From Crocinitomicaceae bacterium (lineage in GTDB: Bacteria; Bacteroidota; Bacteroidia; Flavobacteriales_D; Crocinitomicaceae): a stretch of DNA of 64,000 nt. How positions within the stretch are numbered: position 1 is the first letter of the stretch; each line of letters opens with the position of its first letter. Below the pieces are notes generated by a model. That model was given only the letters and a program-made list of their open reading frames with translations, ran no database searches and was not told where the DNA came from. Positions 1 to 10,196 of this stretch are shown here, piece after piece. The stretch spans positions 40,988-104,987 of the forward strand of contig JAGNZC010000005.1 of NCBI GenBank assembly GCA_017984635.1. Direction: 5' to 3'. A program made the translations under genes and the position numbers.

Positions 1-2
1 CT

Positions 3-203
3 GCGAAAAATAGGTTAACCATTGCTGCAAAATTTACTATCTTTATAACCGAACCCAAAGAGGAAAAAATAGAAATGACAAGTTCACGTTTTATTGATTA
101 CGATTCAAATGAAGATATTTCAAGTATTGAAAATACTTTATTAGAAGAGATTAATACACAAATTGTTCAAGACGTTGTCAATAAATTACTATCCAACTGG
201 TAA
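3..203 (+). CDS. lptE: LptE-like LPS-assembly lipoprotein, 3' end only
   Basis: The frame opens at the window edge and stops at 203, leaving about 66 residues. The tail has a conserved look for Bacteroidota LptE: NRLTI near the edge, then SRF-DYD, then an amphipathic end with EEINTQIVQD and a final NKLLSNW. LptE is the outer-membrane lipoprotein that plugs the LptD barrel for LPS delivery. The stop overlaps the next start (TAATG), so the two genes are translationally coupled. The N-terminal signal and lipobox are outside the window, so the call rests on the C-terminal pattern and on the lptE-TPR-secG order common in this phylum. Confidence 0.7.
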   Translation, partial: AKNRLTIAAKFTIFITEPKEEKIEMTSSRFIDYDSNEDISSIENTLLEEINTQIVQDVVNKLLSNW

Positions 204-1312
204 TGCTAAATTTAGAGGAAATAGCACAACGTATTGCACAGCCTAATAGTTGCAAAGTGGATGACTTAGAAGATTTAAAATTGTTTTCTGAGAAGTATCC
301 TTATTCTCAAGTTTTTCCATTGTTGTATCTTAATACCTTAGCAATTCATTCGGATGTTCGTTTTGACGAGGAATTACACCGTTATGCTTACCGTATTTCT
401 GATCGAGCACAATTGTATCAATTAATTCATCAAAATAACTTCTCTGAAAAAGAGCCTATAACACCAATTGTTTCTCCAATTGAAATTGAAGTACCCCATC
501 AGGAAATTGAAAACATAATTCCTACAGAACCAATTTCAAACGAAGAAGTGACACATTCTACAACTTCTTTGGAAGAAGTTATTGAACCTGAAATGGATCT
601 AACAGTTGGAATTCAAGATACACCTGAGCAAATTGTAACAATTGAATCAACACTTACAGATATTGACGAAGAAGATGACGATTCTGATGAAGGAACCATT
701 CCTTTGTCGATTGCTTCAGAAGCAGAAAAAATAAATCCGTTTATTGAAAACGATCCAATTATTGCGCCATCGAAAGAAGAATCAAATTTTGATAAAGAAC
801 TAATGGCTGAAGCTATTAATAGTAGCTACAATTTAGATCATCTAATTGACGCAGAAGAAAGAATATCTGAAGAAGAAATAATTGATTTTGAAGTTGAATC
901 GATAGAAAACAATTCGCCTTTTGATACAGAAACGTTTGAAAAACAATCGTTTTCATCATGGTTACATGCCAACGAATCACAGAAAAGATCATTTTTTGAT
1001 GAAGAAAAAGATAAAATTGATTCAATTTTAACAAAATTCATCGAAGACCAGCCTAAAATTTCTCGTCCAACAAAAGAAAATTTTGAAGCCATTAAAGAGA
1101 AGACTGAATTTTATTCTCCTATCAAAAAAGCCAAGCAGAGTCTGGATTCCACAGCTATGCCTGTGAGTGAAACCTTAGCGAAAATATTTGCAGTACAAGG
1201 CAATTATCCAAAAGCAATTTACGCTTATGAACAATTATGCTTGATAAATCCAGAAAAAAAGATTTTCTTTGCATCCCAAATTGAAGAATTAAAACAAAAA
1301 TTAAATACATAA
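203..1312 (+). CDS. Hypothetical protein with C-terminal TPR-like unit
   Basis: 369 residues. Residues about 1-80 form a helical head (LEEIAQRIAQP then FSEKYPYSQVFPLLYL). A long, very acidic, low-complexity middle (about 85-260, rich in E, D, S, P and I) looks disordered. The end, from SETLAKIFAVQGNYPKAI to FASQIEELKQKL, is one clear tetratricopeptide-like helical pair of the kind that binds partner proteins. There is no signal peptide or membrane segment, so it is probably cytoplasmic. It overlaps the lptE stop by one base and ends 3 nt before secG, so it is co-transcribed with envelope-export genes. Proteins with this architecture recur at this locus in Bacteroidota; the function is unknown. 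Confidence 0.8.
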   Translation: MLNLEEIAQRIAQPNSCKVDDLEDLKLFSEKYPYSQVFPLLYLNTLAIHSDVRFDEELHRYAYRISDRAQLYQLIHQNNFSEKEPITPIVSPIEIEVPHQEIENIIPTEPISNEEVTHSTTSLEEVIEPEMDLTVGIQDTPEQIVTIESTLTDIDEEDDDSDEGTIPLSIASEAEKINPFIENDPIIAPSKEESNFDKELMAEAINSSYNLDHLIDAEERISEEEIIDFEVESIENNSPFDTETFEKQSFSSWLHANESQKRSFFDEEKDKIDSILTKFIEDQPKISRPTKENFEAIKEKTEFYSPIKKAKQSLDSTAMPVSETLAKIFAVQGNYPKAIYAYEQLCLINPEKKIFFASQIEELKQKLNT

Positions 1313-1315
1313 ACA

Positions 1316-1627
1316 ATGGATACTTTATTTTCAATCATCATTATTTTAGCAAGTGTATTATTAGTACTTGTCGTTTACGTTCAAAATCCTAAAGGTGGAG
1401 GTTTAAGCTCTGACTTTGGTGCAGCACAACAAATTGGGGGTGTTCAAAAAACAAGTGATTTTATCGATAAAGCAACGTGGACTTTAGCAGGTACAATCAT
1501 GTTATTAAGTATAATTATTACTTTGAGAACGAAAACACCAGATCCTGTAATGCAAGATCAAGCTAAACAAGAGCAAAATCAAAATCCAGCAGGAAAAGGG
1601 CAACCTGCTCCAACTCAGAAAAAATAA
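1316..1627 (+). CDS. secG: Preprotein translocase subunit SecG
   Basis: 103 residues. SecG is the accessory subunit of the SecYEG inner-membrane channel. Two membrane helices are visible (about 3-22 and 52-72), joined by the family loop QNPKGGGLSSDFG, followed by a Q/K/P-rich cytoplasmic tail. Length and topology are normal. It begins 3 nt after the TPR-like gene and is last in the lptE-TPR-secG operon, since a strong hairpin follows at once. Confidence 0.95.
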   Translation: MDTLFSIIIILASVLLVLVVYVQNPKGGGLSSDFGAAQQIGGVQKTSDFIDKATWTLAGTIMLLSIIITLRTKTPDPVMQDQAKQEQNQNPAGKGQPAPTQKK

Positions 1628-1647
1628 GTTCTTACAACTCATTCAAA

Positions 1648-1681
1648 ATGTCAGTATGTCATACATGCTGACATTTTTTTT
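1648..1681 (+). terminator. Rho-independent terminator after secG
   Basis: A 12-bp stem (1648-1659 with 1663-1674, one G-T pair) with a 3-nt loop is followed by about eight T. It separates the lptE-secG operon from the chaperonin promoter. Confidence 0.9.
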
Positions 1682-1707
1682 GCCCTTTAGTTGACAAAAC
1701 TTGCAAA

Positions 1708-1739
1708 TTTGTCGCATTCAATTGTATGGCATACATTTG
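1708..1739 (+). promoter_or_regulatory. groES-groEL promoter (Bacteroidota type)
   Basis: TTTG at 1708-1711, a 20-nt spacer, then TACATTTG at 1732-1739. This is a near-ideal match to the Bacteroidota sigma-ABfr consensus (TTTG, N19-21, TAnnTTTG). The expected start of transcription is 4-6 nt further on, giving a leader of about 32 nt before groES. I see no CIRCE inverted repeat between promoter and gene. Confidence 0.85.
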
Positions 1740-1776
1740 GTAAAATCATAACAACTAATTTAAAATTTAAAAACAC

Positions 1777-2052
1777 ATGTCGATTCATTTTAAACCTTTG
1801 GCGGATCGCGTTCTAATTGAACCAGCGCCAGCAGAACAAACAACAGCAAGTGGATTAATCATTCCTGACACAGCAAAGGAAAAACCATTAAGAGGTACTG
1901 TAGTTGCTGCAGGATCAGGAAAAGCAGATGAACCAATGACTGTAAAAGTTGGAGATAGCGTTTTATTTGGTCAATATTCAGGGACTGAAATAAAATTAGA
2001 AGGTAAAAACTATTTAATCATGCGTGAAGCAGATATTTACGGTATTTTTTAA
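1777..2052 (+). CDS. groES: Co-chaperonin GroES
   Basis: 91 residues, the usual size. GroES is the heptameric lid of the GroEL folding chamber in the cytoplasm. The family start [11 protein letters not shown] is followed by the mobile loop (about 17-33, with SGLIIPDTA) that docks on GroEL, and the C-terminal beta strand ends in YGIF. It lies 18 nt before groEL under one promoter. Confidence 0.97.
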   Translation: MSIHFKPLADRVLIEPAPAEQTTASGLIIPDTAKEKPLRGTVVAAGSGKADEPMTVKVGDSVLFGQYSGTEIKLEGKNYLIMREADIYGIF

Positions 2053-3702
<1,650 letters not shown>

Positions 3703-3737
3703 TTTAAATAGATTTTTAGTAGTTTTGAAAATCTTAT

Positions 3738-3766
3738 AGCGGACGCTGAAAAGTGTCCGCTTTCTC
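3738..3766 (+). terminator. Terminator after groEL
   Basis: AGCGGAC (3738-3744) pairs with GTCCGCT (3755-3761) and is followed by a T-rich run (TTCTCGTTTCTT). It is the first of three hairpins in this spacer. Confidence 0.75.
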
Positions 3767-3813
3767 GTTTCTTATTTCCCGACTTGATCGGATAATAAAA
3801 ACGTCATTATATA

Positions 3814-3848
3814 AAACGCTCTTCGGTAACGGGGAGCGTTTCTTTGTT
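3814..3848 (+). terminator. Second hairpin after groEL
   Basis: AAACGCTC (3814-3821) pairs with GAGCGTTT (3834-3841); the loop contains TTCGG. A T-rich stretch follows. It is probably a backup terminator or a 3'-end stabiliser. Confidence 0.6.
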
Positions 3849-3863
3849 AAAAGTATAGCACAA

Positions 3864-3892
3864 AAAAAGGAGATTCAATGAATCTCCTTTTT
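3864..3892. terminator. Bidirectional terminator between groEL and ahcY
   Basis: A 12-bp perfect stem (3864-3875 with 3881-3892) has A-runs on the left and T-runs on the right, so it can work on both strands. It lies 16 nt past the ahcY stop and is the expected ahcY terminator. Confidence 0.9.
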
Positions 3893-3908
3893 AAATTTAA
3901 TCAACTGA

Positions 3909-5222
3909 TTAATATCTGTAATGCTCCGCTTTAAATGGACCTTCAACAGGAACACCAATGTATTCAGCTTGATCATTGCGTAAAGTTTCTAACTCAACAC
4001 CAATTTTAGCTAAATGCAAACGAGCTACTTTCTCATCTAAATGTTTCGGCAACATGTAAACATCGTTTCCGTAGTTTGCGCTATTTTGCCATAACTCCAA
4101 TTGCGCCAAAGTTTGATTAGTAAATGAATTTGACATTACAAATGATGGGTGACCAGTTGCACATCCTAAATTCACTAAACGACCTTCAGCTAAAACGATA
4201 ATGTCTTTTCCAGCGATGGTATACATATCAACTTGTGGTTTGATTGTATTTTTAGTAGACCCGTGATTTGAGTTCAACCAAGCCATGTCGATTTCATTGT
4301 CGAAGTGTCCAATGTTACAAACGATTGCTTTGTCTTTCATTCCTTCGAAGTGACGTCCAACTACGATGTCTTTGTTTCCAGTTGTAGTAACGATGATATC
4401 ACCTAAACCGATAACTGTGTCCAAACGTTTTACTTCAAATCCGTCCATTGCAGCTTGTAAAGCACAGATTGGATCGATTTCCGTTACAATAACACGCGCA
4501 CCTGCACCTTTCAAAGAAGCAGCAGAACCTTTACCAACATCACCATATCCACAAACAACAGCTACTTTTCCAGCCATCATAATATCTGTTGCACGACGAA
4601 TTGAATCAACTAACGATTCTTTACATCCGTATTTGTTATCAAATTTAGATTTAGTAACAGAATCATTTACATTGATTGCAGGCATTACCAATGTTCCATT
4701 TTTAACTCTCTCGTATAAACGGTGAACACCTGTTGTAGTTTCTTCTGAAAGACCTTTAATTCCAGCAGTTAATTCAGGGAAACGATCAAAAACCATGTTT
4801 GTTAAATCACCACCATCATCTAAAATCATGTTCAATGGCTCACCACCTTCAAACGCAAAAATAGTTTGTTCAATACACCAATCAAATTCTTCTTCGTTCA
4901 TACCTTTCCAAGCATAAACAGGGATTCCAGCTGCTGCGATTGCTGCTGCTGCGTGATCTTGTGTAGAAAAAATATTACAAGAAGACCAAGAAACTTGAGC
5001 TCCTAAATCAACCAATGTTTCAATTAAAACAGCTGTTTGAATCGTCATGTGCAAACATCCTGCGATGCGCGCACCAGCTAAAGGTTTTTTTCCTGCAAAC
5101 TCTTCACGAAGCGCCATTAATCCTGGCATTTCAGCTTCTGCTAATGTAATCTCTTTACGTCCCCACTCAGCAAGACTAATGTCTTTTACTTTGTAAGCTA
5201 ATTTTTCTGATGTATTACTCAT
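3909..5222 (-). CDS. ahcY: Adenosylhomocysteinase (SAH hydrolase)
   Basis: 437 residues. It reversibly hydrolyses S-adenosylhomocysteine to homocysteine and adenosine, clearing the product inhibitor of SAM-dependent methylation. The NAD-binding Rossmann motif GYGDVGKG is at about 225-232. The substrate-side segment [12 protein letters not shown] and the invariant C-terminal HYRY, whose Lys/Tyr region completes the neighbour's NAD site, are present. Monocistronic: its own -7 box lies upstream and a strong hairpin follows. No SAM or SAH riboswitch is evident in the 60-nt leader. Confidence 0.98.
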   Translation of the reverse strand: MSNTSEKLAYKVKDISLAEWGRKEITLAEAEMPGLMALREEFAGKKPLAGARIAGCLHMTIQTAVLIETLVDLGAQVSWSSCNIFSTQDHAAAAIAAAGIPVYAWKGMNEEEFDWCIEQTIFAFEGGEPLNMILDDGGDLTNMVFDRFPELTAGIKGLSEETTTGVHRLYERVKNGTLVMPAINVNDSVTKSKFDNKYGCKESLVDSIRRATDIMMAGKVAVVCGYGDVGKGSAASLKGAGARVIVTEIDPICALQAAMDGFEVKRLDTVIGLGDIIVTTTGNKDIVVGRHFEGMKDKAIVCNIGHFDNEIDMAWLNSNHGSTKNTIKPQVDMYTIAGKDIIVLAEGRLVNLGCATGHPSFVMSNSFTNQTLAQLELWQNSANYGNDVYMLPKHLDEKVARLHLAKIGVELETLRNDQAEYIGVPVEGPFKAEHYRY

Positions 5223-5282
5223 GTTTTGTTTTTATGTACTTATTTTTATAATTAGGTCGATTTCATTTTTCTTAATCGACTG

Positions 5283-5290
5283 CAAATTTA
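5283..5290 (-). promoter_or_regulatory. ahcY promoter -7 box
   Basis: On the minus strand this reads TAAATTTG, an exact TAnnTTTG match. It predicts a leader of about 55 nt before the ahcY ATG. No strong -33 TTTG is seen. Confidence 0.65.
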
Positions 5291-5321
5291 CGAAACTCCT
5301 TTGTTAAAAAAAAACCAATTC

Positions 5322-6341
5322 TTATAAACGTTCTTTAATTAAATCAGTTACGCAATCAATGAATGAAACATGATCGTTTGAACTTGGTACTAATTGTACT
5401 TTCTCGCCCCCATGTTCTTCAAATATTTCTTGGTACTCTGATCCAATTTCAATGATTGTTTCTAAACAATCTGCCACGAAAGCTGGACTAAAAACCAATA
5501 ATTTTTTCGCACCTTTTTTACCCCATTCCTCAACCACTTTATCTGAAAAAGGCGTCAACCATTTTTTGTCTAAGCGCGATTGAAAACAAACGGTATAATC
5601 TTCTTCTTTGATTCCTAGTTTAGCCGCAATTAATCGTGTTGTAGCGTAACTTGTCGCTTTGTAACAGAATTTATTTTCTTCATTAATTTCAGTCTCACAA
5701 GGTTGATCTGCACACAAATCCGTGTCTTCATACACTTTATCAACTTGACGTTCTGGCAAGCCATGGTATGAAAATAAAACATGATCGTAATCTGACAAAT
5801 TAAATTCTTTTGCCCGTTCAACCACTGAATTGATGTAACCCTCATGGTTGTAGAATTGACTTACAATTTTTACGGAAGGAATAACCCACCATTTACGAAT
5901 GATATTCATTGCTTTTTCAATCGCAGAGCCACTTGATGCACTCGCATATTGAGGAAATAGAGGAATGATAATGATTTGGTCATAATGTGCTTTTTGCATA
6001 CGTCCCAACACACTTTCCATAGATGGATTTTGGTAACGCATAGCCATTTCAATGGTTACATCATGGCCACTAAAACGTTCTTGCACCAATTTTACGACAT
6101 TTTCAGTGTGTGTTTTAAGCGGAGAAATACCATTTCCAAAAGCCCATAATTCTTTGTAAATCTTTGCAGATTTTGGTGCTCTAAATGGAACAATAATTCC
6201 ATTCACTAAAATTTTTCTCGCCAACCAAGGAAGATCAATAACCCGCGGATCATTTAAAAATTCGGATAAATACGTTCTTACGTCACTTGTTGATGGACTA
6301 TCGGGAGTTCCCAATTGGATTAATAATACGCCTGTTTTCAT
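5322..6341 (-). CDS. hemH: Ferrochelatase
   Basis: 339 residues. It inserts Fe2+ into protoporphyrin IX, the last step of protoheme synthesis. The N-terminal GVLLIQLGTPDSP, the catalytic-histidine motif SYHGLPER (His about 193) and CFQSRLDKKWLTP are all typical. It is the third gene of a minus-strand operon, starting 13 nt after the binding-protein-like gene. That link to an ABC half-transporter is unusual and raises the question of whether the operon handles a haem-related ligand. Confidence 0.96.
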   Translation of the reverse strand: MKTGVLLIQLGTPDSPSTSDVRTYLSEFLNDPRVIDLPWLARKILVNGIIVPFRAPKSAKIYKELWAFGNGISPLKTHTENVVKLVQERFSGHDVTIEMAMRYQNPSMESVLGRMQKAHYDQIIIIPLFPQYASASSGSAIEKAMNIIRKWWVIPSVKIVSQFYNHEGYINSVVERAKEFNLSDYDHVLFSYHGLPERQVDKVYEDTDLCADQPCETEINEENKFCYKATSYATTRLIAAKLGIKEEDYTVCFQSRLDKKWLTPFSDKVVEEWGKKGAKKLLVFSPAFVADCLETIIEIGSEYQEIFEEHGGEKVQLVPSSNDHVSFIDCVTDLIKERL

Positions 6342-6354
6342 ATAATGGTCAAAT

Positions 6355-7209
6355 TCAAAATAATTTTTCTTGCCAATTTTCTTTCGAATTTGCTGGCAAT
6401 AAATTTAATTTTGTTAAATAATCTATTGTTTTTTCAAATGCTTCAGGAAATTCTTTTCCTTCATAATTCCAATCAGTTTCAATCAACCAATTTTGAACTT
6501 GAGAAGGTTTTAAATTATACCTCCAAGAAATCATTTCAACTGCATTTGCTGCATGTTTTATTGCCTTAGCCTTTTCGTTGACTATTAAACACATTTCTTG
6601 CAATAATGTTGCGTGTTTTTCTAAAACTTCATTTCGGACAGCAATTACAAAACATGGCCAAGGAGTAACGACCTCATCGATGTACCTACATTTCGCTTGT
6701 TCTGTAAAAGGAAAAGTGGTGTATTTTTCCCACAAGAATCCTTGAGCTTCATCTTTTCCTAAAGCCCAAAGTGCTCCGTAAACATCTCCAACACTGTTGA
6801 ATTTTAGTTCGTCGGTATCCCAACCTTCTTGGTCTGCCTTTACATAAGCCATCAAGTGAGAACCTGAACCAATTCGTGAAATCGCAAAAACTTTTCCTTC
6901 TAATTCTTTGACGTTTTTAATATCAGAATGATAGGGAACATGAATCCCCCAATGCAAGGGAGAAACGACATAAACTTGAATGATTTTTGCAGGTAATCCT
7001 TCTAAAATTGCTTTTGTAATTCCTTCTGTTAACAAAACCGCAATGTCTATTGAACCCGTTTCTAATCCACGAATCATTTGACCGGTGCCTCCATTCATAT
7101 CACTCCAATGAAGATCGAGATTTATTTTTTTAAAATCACCTTCTTCAATTGCCATTCGCCATGGAAGATTGAAATGTTCAGGAACACCACCAATTTTTAA
7201 ACCTATCAT
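6355..7209 (-). CDS. Periplasmic-binding-protein-fold protein without signal peptide
   Basis: 284 residues. The opening LKIGGVPEHFNLPW, then MNGGTGQMIRGLETGSIDIAV and AISRIGSGSHLMAY, is the pattern of type II binding proteins of the NMT1/THI5/SsuA kind. There is no signal peptide or lipobox: the protein starts directly with its first beta strand, so it should be cytoplasmic. It may belong with the Ca3427-like binding-fold family, which also has intracellular members; I am not sure of this. It overlaps the ABC gene by 4 nt (ATGA) and precedes hemH by 13 nt, so all three are one operon. The ligand is unknown. Confidence 0.75.
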   Translation of the reverse strand: MIGLKIGGVPEHFNLPWRMAIEEGDFKKINLDLHWSDMNGGTGQMIRGLETGSIDIAVLLTEGITKAILEGLPAKIIQVYVVSPLHWGIHVPYHSDIKNVKELEGKVFAISRIGSGSHLMAYVKADQEGWDTDELKFNSVGDVYGALWALGKDEAQGFLWEKYTTFPFTEQAKCRYIDEVVTPWPCFVIAVRNEVLEKHATLLQEMCLIVNEKAKAIKHAANAVEMISWRYNLKPSQVQNWLIETDWNYEGKEFPEAFEKTIDYLTKLNLLPANSKENWQEKLF

Positions 7210-8975
7210 AGCGTTTCTTCATTAAATTGCATATCGTACAATTTTCGGTAATATCCTTCTTTTTGCAACAATTCTGCGTGTGACCCAATTTCTTTGATCT
7301 CACCTTTATCCAACACAATGATTTTATCTGCATTTTGAATCGTAGATAAACGATGAGCGATAACAATCGAAGTTCTTCCTTTTGTTAGTTGAGCAGTCGC
7401 ATTTTGTATCATTTCTTCGGATTCATTGTCAACACTTGACGTTGCTTCGTCTAAAATTAAAATATGTGGGTTGTAAACACAAGCACGGATAAACGATAGT
7501 AATTGACGCTGACCAACGGATAAAACACCTCCTCGTTCACCCACTTGATAATCGTAATCGTTTGGTAATTTTGAGATGAAATCATGGGCACCAACTGCTT
7601 TTGAAGCTTCGATTACTTGTTCTCGAGAAATAGAAGTATCCCCTAAAGTAATGTTATTGTGAATGGTGTCAGAAAACAAGAAAACATCTTGTAAAACAAT
7701 GGCAATGTTTTTACGCAAGTAAGTTAATTCAATCGTCTGAAGATCGGTTTCTCCAATAAAAATAGCCCCTTTTTGGTATTCATAAAAACGGCCTAACAAG
7801 TTAACGATGGTTGATTTTCCAGCTCCTGTTGCGCCTACAAATGCTACAGTTGTACCTGGTTCAATTTTTAAATCAATATTTTTCAATACCCATTCTTCGT
7901 TTTTGTAGGCAAAAGAAACTTGGTTAAAAGTAATAGCTTGATTGAAATCACAAGTGTCAACAGTTCCGTTGTCCTGAATGTGTTCTTTCAAATCTAGTAT
8001 TTCAAAAACACGTTCGGCTCTTACAGTTCCTCGTTGTAAAATATTAAACTTGTCAGCTAATTGTCGAATAGGACGGTACAACATATTTACCCATAAGATA
8101 AATGAAATAATTTCGCCGTACATGTTGCTAATTTCTTTTTGCGACTTCCCTCCTACTTTTAATGCACCATAAACCAATAGTAAGGCAATCGATAAAGAAC
8201 TTAATAATTCTACCACTGGAAAGAAAATCGAATTCGCCCAAACAGCATTGATATGTGCTTGACGGTGACCTTTATTGATTTCTTCAAAACCAACGTATTC
8301 TTGTTTCTCACGGTTGAACAACTGTACAATGTTCATTCCTGTTAATCGTTCTTGAACAAAATTATTCAACTTAGTTACTTGTGCTCGTTCCAATTGAAAC
8401 GAATCACGCATAGCACGCGCAAAAATCCGGGTGGCTATTAACAACAATGGAATTGGTATAATTACCATAATCGACAATTCCCAGTTGCTTGTAAACATCC
8501 AAATCAATATGATAATCAAGGCTAATAAATCACCTGCAATATCCATTAATCCAGCAGAAAACACTTCAGTAATTGCTTCTAAATCAGAAACAACTCGTGT
8601 TACTAAAGCACCGATTGGCGTTCCGTCAAAATAACGCATTCTAAAACTCAAAATATGACCAAATATTTTTTGACGAAGATCTTTGATTACAGATTGAGCT
8701 AATAAATTAGATAAATAAGAACTTGTAAATTGAAGAACTCCCTCTAAAATCAACATTCCAATAATGATCATCGACCAGAAAAAAAGCATGTTTCCATCTT
8801 GCTTTTTAATAATGTAATTGTTGACCATATTCCCAATCAAAGCAGGACGCGTTGGTCCTAAAATAGAAAGAACCAAAGTGCTTAAAATTGCCAGTAGCAA
8901 AATACTTTTGTATGGCTTCGCGAATGCTATTAAACGTTTAAAAACCGATAAGTTTATGGTTGCTTTTTCAGACAT
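7206..8975 (-). CDS. ABC exporter half-transporter (MsbA/ABCB-like)
   Basis: 589 residues, a fused permease-ATPase that would work as a homodimer. About six membrane helices occupy residues 20-310. The ATPase carries Walker A GATGAGKST, a Q-loop (LQDVFLF), a signature LSVGQRQ that departs slightly from LSGGQ, and Walker B ILILDEATSSVD. Possible substrates are lipids, peptides or drugs; the sequence does not say which. It is first in the operon with the binding-fold gene and hemH. Its promoter -7 box ends only 4 nt before the ATG, so the mRNA is probably leaderless. Confidence 0.92.
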   Translation of the reverse strand: MSEKATINLSVFKRLIAFAKPYKSILLLAILSTLVLSILGPTRPALIGNMVNNYIIKKQDGNMLFFWSMIIIGMLILEGVLQFTSSYLSNLLAQSVIKDLRQKIFGHILSFRMRYFDGTPIGALVTRVVSDLEAITEVFSAGLMDIAGDLLALIIILIWMFTSNWELSIMVIIPIPLLLIATRIFARAMRDSFQLERAQVTKLNNFVQERLTGMNIVQLFNREKQEYVGFEEINKGHRQAHINAVWANSIFFPVVELLSSLSIALLLVYGALKVGGKSQKEISNMYGEIISFILWVNMLYRPIRQLADKFNILQRGTVRAERVFEILDLKEHIQDNGTVDTCDFNQAITFNQVSFAYKNEEWVLKNIDLKIEPGTTVAFVGATGAGKSTIVNLLGRFYEYQKGAIFIGETDLQTIELTYLRKNIAIVLQDVFLFSDTIHNNITLGDTSISREQVIEASKAVGAHDFISKLPNDYDYQVGERGGVLSVGQRQLLSFIRACVYNPHILILDEATSSVDNESEEMIQNATAQLTKGRTSIVIAHRLSTIQNADKIIVLDKGEIKEIGSHAELLQKEGYYRKLYDMQFNEETL

Positions 8976-8979
8976 GGCA

Positions 8980-8987
8980 CAAATTTA
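8980..8987 (-). promoter_or_regulatory. ABC-hemH operon promoter, leaderless geometry
   Basis: The minus strand reads TAAATTTG, then TGCC, then the ATG of the ABC transporter at 8975. The box matches TAnnTTTG exactly. With transcription normally starting 4-6 nt after this box, the mRNA should begin at or near the A of ATG. Confidence 0.75.
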
Positions 8988-9097
8988 CTTTTTTTCACTT
9001 GGACTGCATTCATAATGCGGTCACTTTTTATGATTTATTACAATTGTAAAAACAAATTGTTTGCTTTTTTACTTTACTTTTATAAAAACAATTGATT

Positions 9098-9745
9098 ATG
9101 CTCTATAATTTATCTGATACCAATTCAATTTTGGGGAACTATTTAAGTGAAATTCGTTCTGTTGACATTCAAAAAGATTCTATGCGTTTCCGCAAAAATT
9201 TTGAAAGGATTGCCGAAATTATGGCATATGAAGTATCAAAAACAATGACTTTTAAAACCATTTCTGTTACTACTCCTTTGGCTACTGCGCAGGTAAATGT
9301 AATAGCTGAACAGCCTATTTTAGCAACCATTTTAAGAGCTGGTTTGTCGATGCATCAAGGATTGTTGAATTATTTTGACGGAGCTGATAGTGCTTTTATT
9401 TCTGCTTACAGAAGACATACAACAGATGAAGAATTTGATATCCATGTTGAATATTTAGCAGCGCCATCGATTGACAATAAAGTTGTAATTATTAGTGATC
9501 CGATGTTAGCTACTGGAAGTTCAATGGTAACCGTTTACAAAGCGCTTTTAAAACAAGGGAATCCTGCTAAAATTATTGTTGTTGTAGCCATTGCAACGCA
9601 AGAAGCAATCGATTTTGTAAAAACCCATTTACCCTTAAACACAGCTATTTGGGTTGCAGCGATTGATAGTGAGTTAACAGCACATTCCTACATTGTTCCT
9701 GGTTTAGGCGATGCTGGCGACTTAGCTTATGGAATTAAATGTTAA
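9098..9745 (+). CDS. upp: Uracil phosphoribosyltransferase
   Basis: 215 residues from the ATG at 9098 (MLYNLSD); a TTG two codons upstream is an unlikely start. It makes UMP from uracil and PRPP for pyrimidine salvage. The PRPP loop is VIISDPMLATGSSM, the conserved segment ILRAGLSM lies near residue 80, and the uracil-site end GLGDAGDLAYG is intact. It is followed at 9 nt by a small membrane protein and then a YjjG-like nucleotidase, which suggests a nucleotide-salvage operon. Confidence 0.95.
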   Translation: MLYNLSDTNSILGNYLSEIRSVDIQKDSMRFRKNFERIAEIMAYEVSKTMTFKTISVTTPLATAQVNVIAEQPILATILRAGLSMHQGLLNYFDGADSAFISAYRRHTTDEEFDIHVEYLAAPSIDNKVVIISDPMLATGSSMVTVYKALLKQGNPAKIIVVVAIATQEAIDFVKTHLPLNTAIWVAAIDSELTAHSYIVPGLGDAGDLAYGIKC

Positions 9746-9754
9746 TTTTACGCT

Positions 9755-10195
9755 ATGAATTGGACCGCAATTAGTAGTGTTTTAGCATTAGCAACCGTAA
9801 AGTTTTTGTTAGCCCCTTCTTCTGGAAGAGCTTTAAATTTACCATTTTGGGAAACTTATTTTGCCGCATTAATAGGGGGAGTTATAAGCGCAACCTTTTT
9901 CTACTTTTTCAGTGAATTCATGTTGAAAATAAGTGAAAAAAGAAAAGCAAGGAAAATCGACAATAACGAACCGATCAAACGTAAATCCTCCAAATCAAAA
10001 CGATTAATTTTAAAGATAAAAAACAAATTTGGGATGTATGGAATTTGTATTCTAGGCCCATTTATTTTATCCATTCCAATTGGAACGATTATCGCTGCAA
10101 AAATGTACGGAAAATCTAAAATGACCTATCCAATCATTTTGTTTGGCTTAGCAATGAACGGAATGATTTTAACACTAATTTCCTACTTAGTTTAA
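9755..10195 (+). CDS. Small membrane protein of unknown function
   Basis: 146 residues. Hydrophobic segments at about 5-20, 30-55, 92-115 and 120-145 are split by a strongly basic cytoplasmic stretch (about 60-90, KRKSSKSKR). The motif GMYGICILGPFILSIPIGTI resembles the re-entrant or paired-helix part of small DedA- or small-multidrug-export-like proteins, but the match is too weak to name a family. It is co-transcribed with upp (9 nt) and the HAD gene (1 nt). Confidence 0.75.
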   Translation: MNWTAISSVLALATVKFLLAPSSGRALNLPFWETYFAALIGGVISATFFYFFSEFMLKISEKRKARKIDNNEPIKRKSSKSKRLILKIKNKFGMYGICILGPFILSIPIGTIIAAKMYGKSKMTYPIILFGLAMNGMILTLISYLV

Positions 10196-10196
10196 A

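Noticed and set aside
5223..5321. SAM or SAH riboswitch before ahcY
   Set aside because: The leader is AT-rich and short and shows no paired-element pattern of any SAM or SAH riboswitch class I know.
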